From Anaerolineaceae bacterium (GTDB lineage Bacteria > Chloroflexota > Anaerolineae > Anaerolineales > Anaerolineaceae), in assembly GCA_016841365.1 (NCBI GenBank), contig JAENZI010000009.1, forward strand, positions 62,001 through 126,000: a stretch of DNA of 64,000 nucleotides, in the 5' to 3' direction. The position numbers were made by a program, and so were the translations under genes. Under the pieces are notes generated by a model. It did no database searches and was not told the DNA's origin. It was given only the letters and a program-made list of their open reading frames with translations. Below, one piece after another: positions 17,369 to 26,345 of the stretch. Within the stretch, counting starts at the first letter, position 1. Each line of letters starts with the position of its first letter.

Positions 17369-17932
17369 TTGCGGGAACTGGCGCTTCATATCCTTGATAT
17401 CGCAGAGAACAGCATCTCAGCAAATGCCGACCGGATCAGAATTTCTGTTGAGGAAGACCTCGAAGATGATATTCTGAAGATCAGAATTGAGGACAACGGC
17501 AAAGGAATGGATGCAGCGACACTTGCGAAGATCACAGATCCATTTGTGACCTCCCGCAAGAGCAGAAAGGTAGGCCTTGGAATACCCTTTTTCAAAGCTG
17601 CAGCCGAAGCATGTGAAGGTTCATTTTCAATTCAATCCGCGCTTGGAGAAGGCACCACCGTGGAAGCAACCTTCAAACACAGTCACATTGATCGCATGCC
17701 TTTAGGAGACATCAGCAGCACCCTTATCACATTGCTCATCGGTACGCCGGAGGTTCATTGGATATTTGATTACACATTCAACCAAAACAGATTTACTTTC
17801 GATGATGAACCGATTAAAAACATCCTTGAAGGTGTGCCCTTATCCGAGCCAGCCGTAATGACATTCATAAGAGAAACTATTGAAGAAGGCATTCAGAATG
17901 TACGCCTTGAAAGTTCAATCAAACAAATATAA
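17369..17932 (+). CDS. Small GHKL-type ATP-binding protein
   Basis: A 187-residue protein consisting almost entirely of a histidine-kinase-like ATPase domain. The N-box is HILDIAENSISANADRI, the G1 box DNGKGMDAATLAKITDPF, and the G2-like segment VGLGIPFFKAAAEA. There is no sensor, dimerisation or receiver domain. I place the start at TTG 17369, one base past the NuoE stop and just behind an AGGAAGG ribosome site; upstream in-frame sequence overlaps the NuoE gene and is not conserved in style. Small ATPases of this kind are known between NuoE-like and HndB-like genes in [FeFe] hydrogenase operons. The role is unknown and probably regulatory or assembly-related. Confidence 0.8.
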   Translation: MRELALHILDIAENSISANADRIRISVEEDLEDDILKIRIEDNGKGMDAATLAKITDPFVTSRKSRKVGLGIPFFKAAAEACEGSFSIQSALGEGTTVEATFKHSHIDRMPLGDISSTLITLLIGTPEVHWIFDYTFNQNRFTFDDEPIKNILEGVPLSEPAVMTFIRETIEEGIQNVRLESSIKQI

Positions 17933-17952
17933 GCAATAAAACAGGAGTAAAA

Positions 17953-18321
17953 ATGCCAAACGTCAAATCTTTAGAAGACCTGAAAAGAATACGTGAAGAA
18001 GCCCTCAAAAAGCAGCAATTAAAAGAAACTTCCGGCAAAACAGAAGTTATCGTTGGAATGGGAACCGTCGGTATCGCAGCAGGCGCACGGGAAACCCTCA
18101 AGGCGATCTTGGATATGATCGAAAAAGACAACCTGAGCGATATCATCGTCCGCCAGACCGGCAATATCGGGTTGGATTCCTTTGAGCCGATTGTCCAGGT
18201 TGTTCGCCCAAGTGAAACCAAAGTAACTTACGGAAAAGTAAATCCAGAGATGGCAAGCCGCATCATGAAAGAGCATGTAATTGGCGGTGAAATCGTATCC
18301 GAATATCAAATTGAAGGTTAG
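17953..18321 (+). CDS. HndB-like thioredoxin-fold protein lacking all cysteines
   Basis: A 122-residue protein that matches the HndB / thioredoxin-like [2Fe-2S] ferredoxin family over its whole length. Landmarks are LEDLKRIREEALKK, GIAAGARETLKAILD, a PIVQVVRPSETKVTYGKV stretch and a VIGGEIVSEYQIE C-terminus. In the usual family the cluster ligands lie in GxxTCGIAAGA and QTGCxGxC contexts. Here these read GTVGIAAGA and QTGNIGLDS, and the whole protein has no cysteine. It therefore cannot hold the classic cluster and must be structural or regulatory if functional. Spacing, start (AGGAG before ATG) and open frame look normal, so it is not an obvious pseudogene. Confidence 0.85.
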   Translation: MPNVKSLEDLKRIREEALKKQQLKETSGKTEVIVGMGTVGIAAGARETLKAILDMIEKDNLSDIIVRQTGNIGLDSFEPIVQVVRPSETKVTYGKVNPEMASRIMKEHVIGGEIVSEYQIEG

Positions 18322-18355
18322 ATTTACAAATCTGAACGACAATAGAAGGTAATTA

Positions 18356-20140
18356 ATGGCATATTTTCGATCACATGTATTAGTGTCTATTGATCCTGTA
18401 TGCATTGAAAAAGGTGCTTATGACCTGATTGATGCATTGCATGATGAATTGGTTAAACAAGGGTTGGTGGATGAAATCCAGGTGCTGGAAACCTCTCGTA
18501 TCGGGGACCCTGAAACCCAAGGGCCAGACCTGATGGTCTACCCCGAAACCGTCCACTATTCCAATCTATCCGTTAACGACATCCCCTTTCTGGTTGAAGA
18601 ACATTTTCTTAAAGGCCGGGTTGCCGAACAATATATCCGGGAAGCCAAAGCAATCCTCGATGAAGAGCTTTCAGCACCAAAAGCCAAAGAGGTTCGCATC
18701 GTTCTGAAGAATATCGGCGAAATTGATCCGCTCAACATCGAAGAGTACATCGCCCGCGATGGTTATATGGCACTTGGCAAGGTTCTAACCGAGATGACAC
18801 CCGAAGAAACGATCCAGGAAGTCTTGGATTCAGGTTTGCGCGGCCGGGGTGGTGCCGGTTTCCCCACCGGCCTCAAATGGCGCTTTATCCGCAATGCTGA
18901 TGGTGACCAAAAATTCATGATCTGCAATGCCGATGAAGGTGACCCGGGTGCATTTGCTAACCGGCGCGTGCTCGAAGGCGATCCACACTCTGTCATTGAG
19001 GGCATGATCATCGGCGCTTACGCGGCTGGTGCTTCCCAAGGCTACATTTACTGCCGTGCGGAATACCCCATTGCTGTCCGCACCATGAAAACCGCCATTG
19101 AGCAAGCACGCAATTTCGGTTTACTGGGTGAAGACATCCTCGGTTCGGGTTTCAGTTTCGATCTTGAGGTTCGCATGGGTGCCGGCGCGTTTGTGTGCGG
19201 CGAAGAAACCGCCCTCATGGCATCGATCGAGGGTCATCGCGGCGAACCGCGGCCTCGCCCACCATTCCCTGCTCAAAAGGGCTTATGGCAGCAACCCTCT
19301 AATATCAACAACGTAGAAACCTATTCAAACGTCCCCCAAATTATTCTCAAAGGCGCAGAATGGTTTGCAGGGTTGGGCTATAAAAAGAGTACCGGCACCA
19401 AAACATTCTCTATGGCAGGTGATGTAAAAAACACCGGTCTGATCGAAGTGCCTTTCGGGATCACATTGCGAGAGATCATCTACGATGTCGGCGGCGGGAT
19501 CAAGGATGATAAAGCCTTCAAAGCCGTGCAAACAGGCGGTCCAATGGGTGGCTGTCTCCCAGAAGCTAACCTTGATCTCCCCATGGATTACGAAGCATTA
19601 GGCGCGGCTGGCTCAATTTTAGGGTCGGGTGGTCTGGTCGTCATGGACGAAGATACCTGCATGGTAGACATTGCACGGTTCTTCATGGAATTCACGCAAG
19701 ATGAGAGCTGCGGTAAGTGTACACCCTGCCGTGTTGGCACTCGCCGCATTCTTGAAATCCTCACCCGAATTTGCGAAGGGAACGGAAAACCCGAAGACAT
19801 TGATACATTGCGCCACCTGTGCGACGAAATCAATGAAAACAGCCTATGCGGCTTGGGTAAAGGTGCGCCAAATCCCGTCAAAAGCACGCTGGAACACTTT
19901 TTGGATGAATATGAAGCGCATATTTACGAAAAGCGCTGCCCAGCCAAAGTCTGCAGAAACCTGATTCGCTTTGAAATCATTGATGGACCCTGCACAGGTT
20001 GTACGCTGTGTGCCCGTAACTGCCCGGTCGATGCGATTTCAGGCGAACGGCGCAAAACCCACGTGATCGACCCCGATATCTGCATCAAGTGCGGCATCTG
20101 TGAACAACTTTGCCCATACGATGCAATTGAAATCGTCTAA
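18356..20140 (+). CDS. NuoF/HydB-like flavin subunit with C-terminal 2x[4Fe-4S], first copy
   Basis: A 594-residue flavo-iron-sulfur subunit. Domains in order: N-terminal thioredoxin-like ferredoxin domain (about 1-95), NuoF core with FMN motif GLRGRGGAGFPTGLKW and nucleotide-site CNADEGDPGAFANRR, then SLBB. The [4Fe-4S] motif is ESCGKCTPCRVG. The C-terminal bacterial ferredoxin domain has CTGCTLCARNCPVDAI and CIKCGICEQLCPYDAI. The DEGDPGAF signature and extra clusters resemble HydB/HndC of electron-bifurcating hydrogenases. In the N-terminal domain three of four expected cysteines are replaced (VLVSIDPVCIEKG, TSRIGDPE), so its [2Fe-2S] cluster is probably absent. It likely oxidises or reduces NAD(H). 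Partner assignment relies on operon context. Confidence 0.93.
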   Translation: MAYFRSHVLVSIDPVCIEKGAYDLIDALHDELVKQGLVDEIQVLETSRIGDPETQGPDLMVYPETVHYSNLSVNDIPFLVEEHFLKGRVAEQYIREAKAILDEELSAPKAKEVRIVLKNIGEIDPLNIEEYIARDGYMALGKVLTEMTPEETIQEVLDSGLRGRGGAGFPTGLKWRFIRNADGDQKFMICNADEGDPGAFANRRVLEGDPHSVIEGMIIGAYAAGASQGYIYCRAEYPIAVRTMKTAIEQARNFGLLGEDILGSGFSFDLEVRMGAGAFVCGEETALMASIEGHRGEPRPRPPFPAQKGLWQQPSNINNVETYSNVPQIILKGAEWFAGLGYKKSTGTKTFSMAGDVKNTGLIEVPFGITLREIIYDVGGGIKDDKAFKAVQTGGPMGGCLPEANLDLPMDYEALGAAGSILGSGGLVVMDEDTCMVDIARFFMEFTQDESCGKCTPCRVGTRRILEILTRICEGNGKPEDIDTLRHLCDEINENSLCGLGKGAPNPVKSTLEHFLDEYEAHIYEKRCPAKVCRNLIRFEIIDGPCTGCTLCARNCPVDAISGERRKTHVIDPDICIKCGICEQLCPYDAIEIV

Positions 20141-20178
20141 TAACCACCTTTTTCGACCACTACTGAGGAGGAAGAAAT

Positions 20179-20658
20179 ATGTCCAAAGAAGTCAAACAGG
20201 GGCAAGACGTCCAAAAGCTGGTCAGGACGCTTGTCGAAGATCTGGGGCATGAGAAAGCCGAGCTTATCCCAATTCTTCAAGAAATTAATGATGAACTGGG
20301 GTATATCTCTGATGATGCGATCACCGAGCTGAGTCAGTTGATGAACATCCCAACAAGCCATATCTACTCAGTGGCGACATTTTACCGGATGCTATCCACA
20401 GAACCACGCGGCCGTCATGTTCTCCAGTTTTGCGAAAGTGCCCCCTGCCATGTTGCTGGGGGTCGACTGGTTTGGCAGAAACTGCAGAGAGTCTTGGGGT
20501 TAGAAAACGGTGAAACAAGCCCCGATGACAAATGGACATTGTTAACCACCAGTTGTCTTGGCGTTTGCGGCGTAGGTCCTGTAATGATTATTGATAATGA
20601 TCTCTATGGGAATGTCACACCTGAACAGGTGCCGGATATTCTCAGCAATTATAAATAG
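20179..20658 (+). CDS. NuoE/HoxE-like [2Fe-2S] hydrogenase subunit, second copy
   Basis: A 159-residue NuoE-type subunit, clearly different from the copy at 16852. Ligands are intact: CESAPC (C-x4-C) and CLGVC (C-x3-C). The segments LGYISDDAITELSQLMNIPTSHIYSVATFY and GETSPDDKWTLLTTSCLGVCGVGPVM are typical of complex I NuoE. It precedes the second NuoF-like gene by 10 bases, so the two form a conventional NuoE-NuoF pair. A TGAGGAGGAAG ribosome site precedes the ATG. Confidence 0.93.
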   Translation: MSKEVKQGQDVQKLVRTLVEDLGHEKAELIPILQEINDELGYISDDAITELSQLMNIPTSHIYSVATFYRMLSTEPRGRHVLQFCESAPCHVAGGRLVWQKLQRVLGLENGETSPDDKWTLLTTSCLGVCGVGPVMIIDNDLYGNVTPEQVPDILSNYK

Positions 20659-20668
20659 GAGACACCTT

Positions 20669-22315
20669 ATGAAAGCAACTCGTTCAATGGTTTTGGTGTC
20701 AGGTGATCCTGAGAGTCTGAATCGGGGAGCGTTAGATGTCTTCAGCACACTGCAAAGGGAACTGGCAAACTTTGGCCTTGATGAAGAAATTTCCCTTACA
20801 ATGGTCAGTGACATCCACAAAAGCGGCAGCAATCCCCTGGTTCTCGTCTATCCTGACGCAGTAATATACGGCCAGGTCTCCCCCGCAGATGTTCATCAGA
20901 TTGTTGAAGAACATCTCTATAAAGGTCGTGTGGTCGCAGAAAAACAGGTCCCTCCTTATGACCTTTCCGGAAAAATTGCCTGGCTTTCGAGCCGCAAAGG
21001 CACTCTGCCGGCTGAAAACAGAATTGTTCTGAAAAATGTCGGTCTTATCGACCCGGAAAGCATTGATGACTACATCATTAATGAAGGCTACGAAGCAATC
21101 GGCACAATTCTGAAGGAGATGACGCCTGAGGATACGATCAACACGATCAAAAATTCTGGTCTGCGGGGGCGCGGCGGTGCTGGGTTCCCAACCGGGCTTA
21201 AGTGGCAGTTCGTTAAAGGCGCAAAAGGTGATAAAAAATACGTCATCTGCAACGCTGATGAAAGCGAACCGGGCACTTTCAAAGACCGTCTGGTATTAGA
21301 AGGCGACCCGCACGCCATTATTGAAGCGATGATGATCGCAGCATTTGCAGTTGGCGCAGATGAAGGCTATGTTTATATTCGTGGCGAGTATGGCCTGGCG
21401 ATTAGCAGGATGAAAAAAGCCATACAGCAAGCGCATGATTACGGCTTGCTGGGCAAAAACATTTTTGGGACTGATTTCTCTTTTGATATTCACATCCACG
21501 CTGGCGCTGGCGCTTACATCTGCGGTGAAGAAACAGCTTTGATCGAATCGATCGAAGGCAATCGCGGAGAACCCCGCACACGGCCGCCCTATCCAACCAC
21601 TGCCGGCTTATGGCAAAAACCAACGTTGGTCAACAACGTTGAGACGCTTGCCAACATCCCGGCGATCATCCGCAACGGCGCAGAATGGTATAAATCCATC
21701 GGCACACCCTCCAGTCCCGGCACTAAAGTCTACACCATCCTTGGCAATGTCAACGTCACCGGTCTGATCGAAGTGCCCATGGGCATCACGCTGCGAGAAG
21801 TTATCTCAATCTATGCCAAGGGTATGAAGAATGGTGCCAACTTTAAGCTTGCACAAACCGGTGGTTCCAGCGGTTCAATCATCCCTGCCAGCCTCCAAGA
21901 TACCCCCATGGACTTCGATTCCTTCAATAAAGCCGGTGTTTCGCTCGGGTCAGGTGCGCTCCTGATTGCAAGTGATGAGGTCTGTGTTTTGGACCTGGCA
22001 AAGGTTCTGCTGAATTTCTTCAGAGAAGAGAGTTGCGGCAAATGCAATCCGTGCAGAATCGGGATCAAACGTGCCTTTGAAATTCTCACGAATATTTCTG
22101 AAGGTGTCGCAACCCTGCATGACCTTGAAGACCTCAACATGCTGAGTGATCAGCTCTACAATCTCTCAAATTGCGGATTAGGTCAAACTGCAGGGTCACC
22201 ACTGCACGACATTTTGGCGCATTTCAGGGCAGAAGTTGAAGCCCATGTAAAATTAAAAGTCTGTCCGGCAGGTGTTTGCCCCATGAGTGGACGCCGGGCA
22301 TATCAGACCGTTTGA
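20669..22315 (+). CDS. NuoF-like NADH-binding flavin subunit, second copy
   Basis: A 548-residue protein from the ATG at 20669, chosen because ATAGGAGACACC lies directly before it and the upstream frame overlaps the NuoE gene. It has an N-terminal thioredoxin-like domain with no cysteines (VLVSGDPESLNRG, VSDIHKSGS). The NuoF core follows with GLRGRGGAGFPTGLKW, CNADESEPGTFKDR and ESCGKCNPCRIG for one [4Fe-4S] cluster. It lacks the C-terminal ferredoxin domain of the first copy and ends with CPAGVCPMSG. The DESEPGTFKDR form is that of NADH-oxidising complex I NuoF. Two unequal flavin subunits in one hydrogenase operon are unusual. Confidence 0.92.
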   Translation: MKATRSMVLVSGDPESLNRGALDVFSTLQRELANFGLDEEISLTMVSDIHKSGSNPLVLVYPDAVIYGQVSPADVHQIVEEHLYKGRVVAEKQVPPYDLSGKIAWLSSRKGTLPAENRIVLKNVGLIDPESIDDYIINEGYEAIGTILKEMTPEDTINTIKNSGLRGRGGAGFPTGLKWQFVKGAKGDKKYVICNADESEPGTFKDRLVLEGDPHAIIEAMMIAAFAVGADEGYVYIRGEYGLAISRMKKAIQQAHDYGLLGKNIFGTDFSFDIHIHAGAGAYICGEETALIESIEGNRGEPRTRPPYPTTAGLWQKPTLVNNVETLANIPAIIRNGAEWYKSIGTPSSPGTKVYTILGNVNVTGLIEVPMGITLREVISIYAKGMKNGANFKLAQTGGSSGSIIPASLQDTPMDFDSFNKAGVSLGSGALLIASDEVCVLDLAKVLLNFFREESCGKCNPCRIGIKRAFEILTNISEGVATLHDLEDLNMLSDQLYNLSNCGLGQTAGSPLHDILAHFRAEVEAHVKLKVCPAGVCPMSGRRAYQTV

Positions 22316-22341
22316 AAATAAGAATAATGGAGTATCACAAC

Positions 22342-24237
22342 ATGATCAAACTCACAATTGACGATAAAACAATTGAGGTGCAGGAAGGGACCACTGTTCT
22401 GGAAGCTGCAGAGTCAGCTGGTTTATTCGTTCCGACACTCTGCCATCATCCGCAGCTCACACCCTATGGCGGCTGCCGGTTATGCATGGTCGAAGTAGAA
22501 GGCGCCCGCACCTTACAACCGTCTTGCACCCTGCCTGCGACTGATGGCATGGTCATAAAGACCAGCACAAAAAAGGTTCTCGATGCCCGGAAGTTCGTCC
22601 TGACGCTGCTATTCAGCGAAAGGAACCATTTCTGTATGTACTGCCAGGTCAGCGGCGGCGATTGCGAACTGCAGAACCGCGCCTATGATGAAGGCATGAC
22701 CCACTGGGACTTGCAGCCCAACTGGCAGCCCTTTGAAGTGGATGCCTCGCATCCCTTCATCGTGCTCGACAACAACCGCTGCATCCTGTGCCGTCGCTGC
22801 GTACGTGCCTGCGGCGAGCTGGTAGGCAATTATACGCTCGGTTTTGAAGAACGTGGTGCAGACAGCCTACTGGTAGCCGATTACGATGTCCCGCTCGGCG
22901 AAAGCACCTGTATCTCCTGCGGCACCTGCGTCCAGATCTGCCCCACCGGTGCGATCATTGACCGTCAAAGTGCCTATCAGGGCAAAGAAACCGAAGTTGA
23001 CCACCACGTTGGTGTTTGCGTCGAATGCTCGGTCGGCTGTCAGCGTGATGTCCTCACCCGCGATAACCGTTTGGTGCGCATCGAAGGTGAATGGGATGCC
23101 CCCCTTAATCACGGCCTCCTGTGTGACAAAGGCCGCTTCCTTCCCCTCGAAGAAGATCGCTCACGCCTTCTGACACCGTTAGTCCGGAAAGATGGAAACC
23201 TGAAAGCTGCAACCTGGGAAGAAGCCTTGCAGGCGATTTCTGAAGGGTTATCAAAGGGCAAAGAACTGGCTGCTGTCGCATCCACCCGCTTGCCGGTTGA
23301 AGATTTAGCGCTCTTCAAATCCATTTTTGCAGATGGCTTGAACGCCGGCGTCGTCACAACATTTGAAGAAGGTGCAGCAACAGCCTCAATCGCAAAACTC
23401 GCTGACAAATTAGGTAAACCCTTCGAATCAAGGATTGATACCCTCAAAGAAACCGATGCGGTTCTCACATTAGCACTGGACCTGGTGGAAGAACATCAGG
23501 TTGCAGGTTTCTTTGTCAAACGCCAGCTTTATAATGGCACAAAACTGATTACTGCTGACAGCAAACAAAGCAAACTTGCCGAAAAAGCTGATATCAAACT
23601 CACCATGAAAGCCAGTGAAGAAGGCAAGTTATTATCACAACTTCTGGCAGCTTTGGAAAACACAGCCGAAAATCCAACATTGAGTGAGGCTGCAACCATT
23701 TTGCATGAATCAGAAAATGTTTGCATAGTATACGGCAAAGAATTTACTGCTAATGCGGACGAAGATACATTAGATTTGCTATTAATATTGGCTGAGAAAT
23801 TTGACGCAAACCTAATTGGTGTCAAAGGCAATGCCAACAGTATGGCTGCCTCCCAATTCGGTCTGGATGCCCCGCTTACGCTGGATGGCGTCCAATCAGC
23901 GTTTGTTCTCTTAGCAGATGAGACCCCATCACAAAAATTAGTCAAGACGCTTGAGAACGTGCCATTCGTGGTCGCACAGGCTGCATACGGCTCTAAACTG
24001 ACCGGCAATGCAGACGTGGTCCTCCCCGTTACCATGTGGGCGGAACAATCTGGCACCTACCTCAACATGGATGGCAGGATGCAAAAGGCTGTCAAAGCCT
24101 TGGATGCACCAGAAGGTATTTTGACTTCGCATGAAGCCCTGCAAAAAATCGCTGATATGCTTAATATCGAAGTAGACTTAGACTGGAATACCAGCCTGAT
24201 GGCTCGAACACCTGTAGTTGAAATCACAGGTGTATAA
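22342..24237 (+). CDS. HoxU/NuoG-like iron-sulfur subunit
   Basis: A 631-residue electron-transfer subunit. From the chosen start MIKLTIDDKTIEV the ligands run: [2Fe-2S] C34, C45, C48 and C62; a HoxU-like N3-type site NHFCMYCQVSGGDC; two [4Fe-4S] motifs CILCRRCVRAC and CISCGTCVQICPTGAI; and a NuoG-type CVECSVGCQRD...CDKG cluster. The C-terminal half resembles the molybdopterin-oxidoreductase fold of NuoG but is short and without clear cofactor residues (DVVLPVTMWAEQSGTYLNMDGRMQ). No [FeFe] H-cluster motifs are present. It should link the flavin subunits to the [NiFe] small subunit. An earlier in-frame ATG overlaps the preceding gene and is less likely. Confidence 0.9.
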   Translation: MIKLTIDDKTIEVQEGTTVLEAAESAGLFVPTLCHHPQLTPYGGCRLCMVEVEGARTLQPSCTLPATDGMVIKTSTKKVLDARKFVLTLLFSERNHFCMYCQVSGGDCELQNRAYDEGMTHWDLQPNWQPFEVDASHPFIVLDNNRCILCRRCVRACGELVGNYTLGFEERGADSLLVADYDVPLGESTCISCGTCVQICPTGAIIDRQSAYQGKETEVDHHVGVCVECSVGCQRDVLTRDNRLVRIEGEWDAPLNHGLLCDKGRFLPLEEDRSRLLTPLVRKDGNLKAATWEEALQAISEGLSKGKELAAVASTRLPVEDLALFKSIFADGLNAGVVTTFEEGAATASIAKLADKLGKPFESRIDTLKETDAVLTLALDLVEEHQVAGFFVKRQLYNGTKLITADSKQSKLAEKADIKLTMKASEEGKLLSQLLAALENTAENPTLSEAATILHESENVCIVYGKEFTANADEDTLDLLLILAEKFDANLIGVKGNANSMAASQFGLDAPLTLDGVQSAFVLLADETPSQKLVKTLENVPFVVAQAAYGSKLTGNADVVLPVTMWAEQSGTYLNMDGRMQKAVKALDAPEGILTSHEALQKIADMLNIEVDLDWNTSLMARTPVVEITGV

Positions 24238-24273
24238 GCATCAAAGGGATCTATTGGTAAATGAATTGAAAGG

Positions 24274-24825
24274 ATGAAACAAATGTCAAAACCTAAAGTT
24301 GCATCGGATTGGTTATGTGGATGCGCAGGATGCCACATGTCCCTCCTCGACATTGATGAACGTATTTTACAGGTTGTTGAACTGGTTGATCTGCGTGCAA
24401 CCCCTATCACAGACCTTAAAGAGCCGGATGAAGACGGCGTGACGGTGGGCATTCTCGAAGGCGGCATCAATAATACCTACAACGAAGAAGTTGCCAAGCG
24501 GATGCGTGAACGCTGCAAAATATTGGTCGCCCTCGGTGATTGTGCTGTATTTGGCGGTGTCCCTGCCATGCGAAACTTCGTCGGTTGCGAGGCAGCACTC
24601 CAACGAGCCTATGTGGACGCTGAAAGCAACGACTCAGAAGGCAAAATCCCATCATCACCTGAATTGGCGCAAATGACACACGTGCGTGCAGTTCACGAAG
24701 TTGTACCCGTTGATCTGCATATCCCGGGTTGCCCGCCTGATGCAGATGTCATCTTTTATGCCCTCACAGAGCTGGCTCAAGGCCGAATCCCGGACATCAA
24801 AGATGAGAAATTGCATTGGCATTAG
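24274..24825 (+). CDS. hoxY: [NiFe] hydrogenase small subunit (HoxY-like)
   Basis: A 183-residue small subunit with no signal peptide, therefore cytoplasmic. The four ligands of the proximal [4Fe-4S] cluster are visible in WLCGCAGCHMSLLDID, GDCAVFGGVPAMRN and HIPGCPPDAD. Medial and distal cluster domains are absent, as in group 3 bidirectional enzymes. It transfers electrons between the [NiFe] active site in the large subunit and the NuoG-like protein. ATG at 24274 or 24283 are both possible. The gene lies 37 bases behind the NuoG-like gene and 12 bases before the large subunit. Confidence 0.94.
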   Translation: MKQMSKPKVASDWLCGCAGCHMSLLDIDERILQVVELVDLRATPITDLKEPDEDGVTVGILEGGINNTYNEEVAKRMRERCKILVALGDCAVFGGVPAMRNFVGCEAALQRAYVDAESNDSEGKIPSSPELAQMTHVRAVHEVVPVDLHIPGCPPDADVIFYALTELAQGRIPDIKDEKLHWH

Positions 24826-24837
24826 GAGTTAAAGAAA

Positions 24838-26265
24838 ATGACAACAGAAAAAATTACTATTGAACCCGTAACCCGGATCGAAGGTCACGCCAAAGTGACC
24901 ATTCACATGAATGATAACGGCAGTGTTGACCACGCTTATTTCCATGTCAACGAATTCCGTGGTTTCGAGAAGTTTTGTGAAGGCCGTATGGTTTTTGAAA
25001 TGCCCCAAATTACCCCTCGCATTTGCGGCATCTGCCCTGTCAGCCATCACCTGGCTGCAGCCAAAGCAGGCGACGCTGTGATGGGTGTTACGCCCCCGCG
25101 CCCTGCGTCACTGCTGCGCGAGCTAATGCACATGGGTCAGATCATCCAAAGCCATGGGATGCATTTCTTTGAATTAGCCGGCCCTGACCTCATTCTTGGT
25201 TTCGATGCCGATCCAGCCATCCGCAACGTGGTGGGCTTAATCGGTGCAGACCCGGCATTGACGGTGCGTGCTGTTGAACTGCGGAAGTTCGGTCAGGATA
25301 TCATTTATCAGGTCGGTGGACGCCGAATCCATCCCAATTTCGCTGTACCTGGCGGCGTCAATCGTGCTTTCACAGCCGAAAAACGCGAACACATCCTTGC
25401 GGGACTGGACCATGCGCAGGAGACAACCCAGATCGGCATTCAGTTGATCAAAGATTGGGCTGAAGCCAACATGGAAGATATCGAAAAATTCGCTGTCTTC
25501 CACACTGGCTATTTTGGTTTGGTTACGCCTGAAAACGGGCTTGAACTCTATGACGGCAAAATTCGCCTGGTTGACAAAGATGGCGAACAGCTTGAACTAT
25601 TCGATGCCCAAAACTATCTCGACGTCGTTTCAGAGCACGTTGAGGATTGGTCGTATCTCAAATTCCCGTATTACAAGAAGATGGGGTGGCCGGATGGTGT
25701 TTATCGTGTTGGCCCGCTTGGAAGGTTGAACGCAGTTGAAAAGATCGATACGCCGCTTGCTCAGGCTGAATTTGAAGTTTACAAACAGATCAACGACGGC
25801 AAACCCGTCTATCAGACGCTTTATTACCATTATGCACGTTTGATCGAAACCCTGTTTGCTGTTGAACGTGTTCGAGAGCTTCTGGACGATCCTGATCTGC
25901 TGAGCAACGACATCCTCAACAAACGCTATGACTTCAAAGGTGAAGGCGTGGGTGTGATCGAAGCACCTCGCGGTACTTTATTACACCATTATTGGGCGAA
26001 ACCCAATGGGCAGTTAGAGCGCGTCAACCTGATCGTTTCTACCGGTCACAACAATTGGGCGATGAGCGAAGCTGTTGATTCAGTGGCAAAAACCTACGTC
26101 AAAGGTCCAAATGTTCAAGAAGGCATGCTCAACCGGGTTGAGGCAGCCATTCGCGCTTATGACCCCTGCTTGTCCTGTTCAACACATGCGATCGGCCAAA
26201 TGCCCATCAAAATTGATGTCCTCAACAAGAGGGGCGAGATCACACAAACGCTTCAGCGTGATTAG
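24838..26265 (+). CDS. hoxH: [NiFe] hydrogenase large subunit (HoxH-like)
   Basis: Catalytic subunit of 475 residues that reversibly oxidises H2. The nickel-binding L1 motif is [11 protein letters not shown], and L2 is DPCLSCSTH near the C-terminus. After the L2 histidine comes a 25-residue tail ([16 protein letters not shown]...) of the kind removed by a specific endopeptidase after nickel insertion. Other signatures are [13 protein letters not shown] and a [14 protein letters not shown] segment. Together with the NuoE, NuoF and NuoG-like genes upstream this defines a soluble NAD-linked group 3-type enzyme. Assignment to 3d versus a bifurcating HydABCSL-like group needs phylogeny. Confidence 0.95.
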   Translation: MTTEKITIEPVTRIEGHAKVTIHMNDNGSVDHAYFHVNEFRGFEKFCEGRMVFEMPQITPRICGICPVSHHLAAAKAGDAVMGVTPPRPASLLRELMHMGQIIQSHGMHFFELAGPDLILGFDADPAIRNVVGLIGADPALTVRAVELRKFGQDIIYQVGGRRIHPNFAVPGGVNRAFTAEKREHILAGLDHAQETTQIGIQLIKDWAEANMEDIEKFAVFHTGYFGLVTPENGLELYDGKIRLVDKDGEQLELFDAQNYLDVVSEHVEDWSYLKFPYYKKMGWPDGVYRVGPLGRLNAVEKIDTPLAQAEFEVYKQINDGKPVYQTLYYHYARLIETLFAVERVRELLDDPDLLSNDILNKRYDFKGEGVGVIEAPRGTLLHHYWAKPNGQLERVNLIVSTGHNNWAMSEAVDSVAKTYVKGPNVQEGMLNRVEAAIRAYDPCLSCSTHAIGQMPIKIDVLNKRGEITQTLQRD

Positions 26266-26281
26266 TAACCTTCGTTGATAA

Positions 26282-26315
26282 AAACCCCTCTTTCTGCAAC
26301 AAGGAAGAGGGGTTT
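26282..26315 (+). terminator. Rho-independent-like hairpin after hoxH
   Basis: AAACCCCTCTT (26282-26292) pairs with AAGAGGGGTTT (26305-26315) across a twelve-base loop. The T-run is short, so termination may be partial and allow read-through into the maturation protease gene. Confidence 0.65.
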
Positions 26316-26345
26316 ATAAAATTGATCAAACACCAGGAATATGTG

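Noticed and set aside
22342-24237. The NuoG-like subunit as an [FeFe] hydrogenase (HydA)
   Set aside because: The N-terminal ferredoxin clusters fit HydA, but the C-terminal half has none of the three H-cluster cysteine motifs and instead resembles NuoG. The catalytic subunits are the [NiFe] proteins downstream.
16852-26265. A complex I (nuo) operon
   Set aside because: NuoE, NuoF and NuoG-like genes are present but there are no membrane subunits, and the last two genes carry complete [NiFe] ligand motifs (CGxCxxxH and DPCxxCxxH), which complex I subunits lack.
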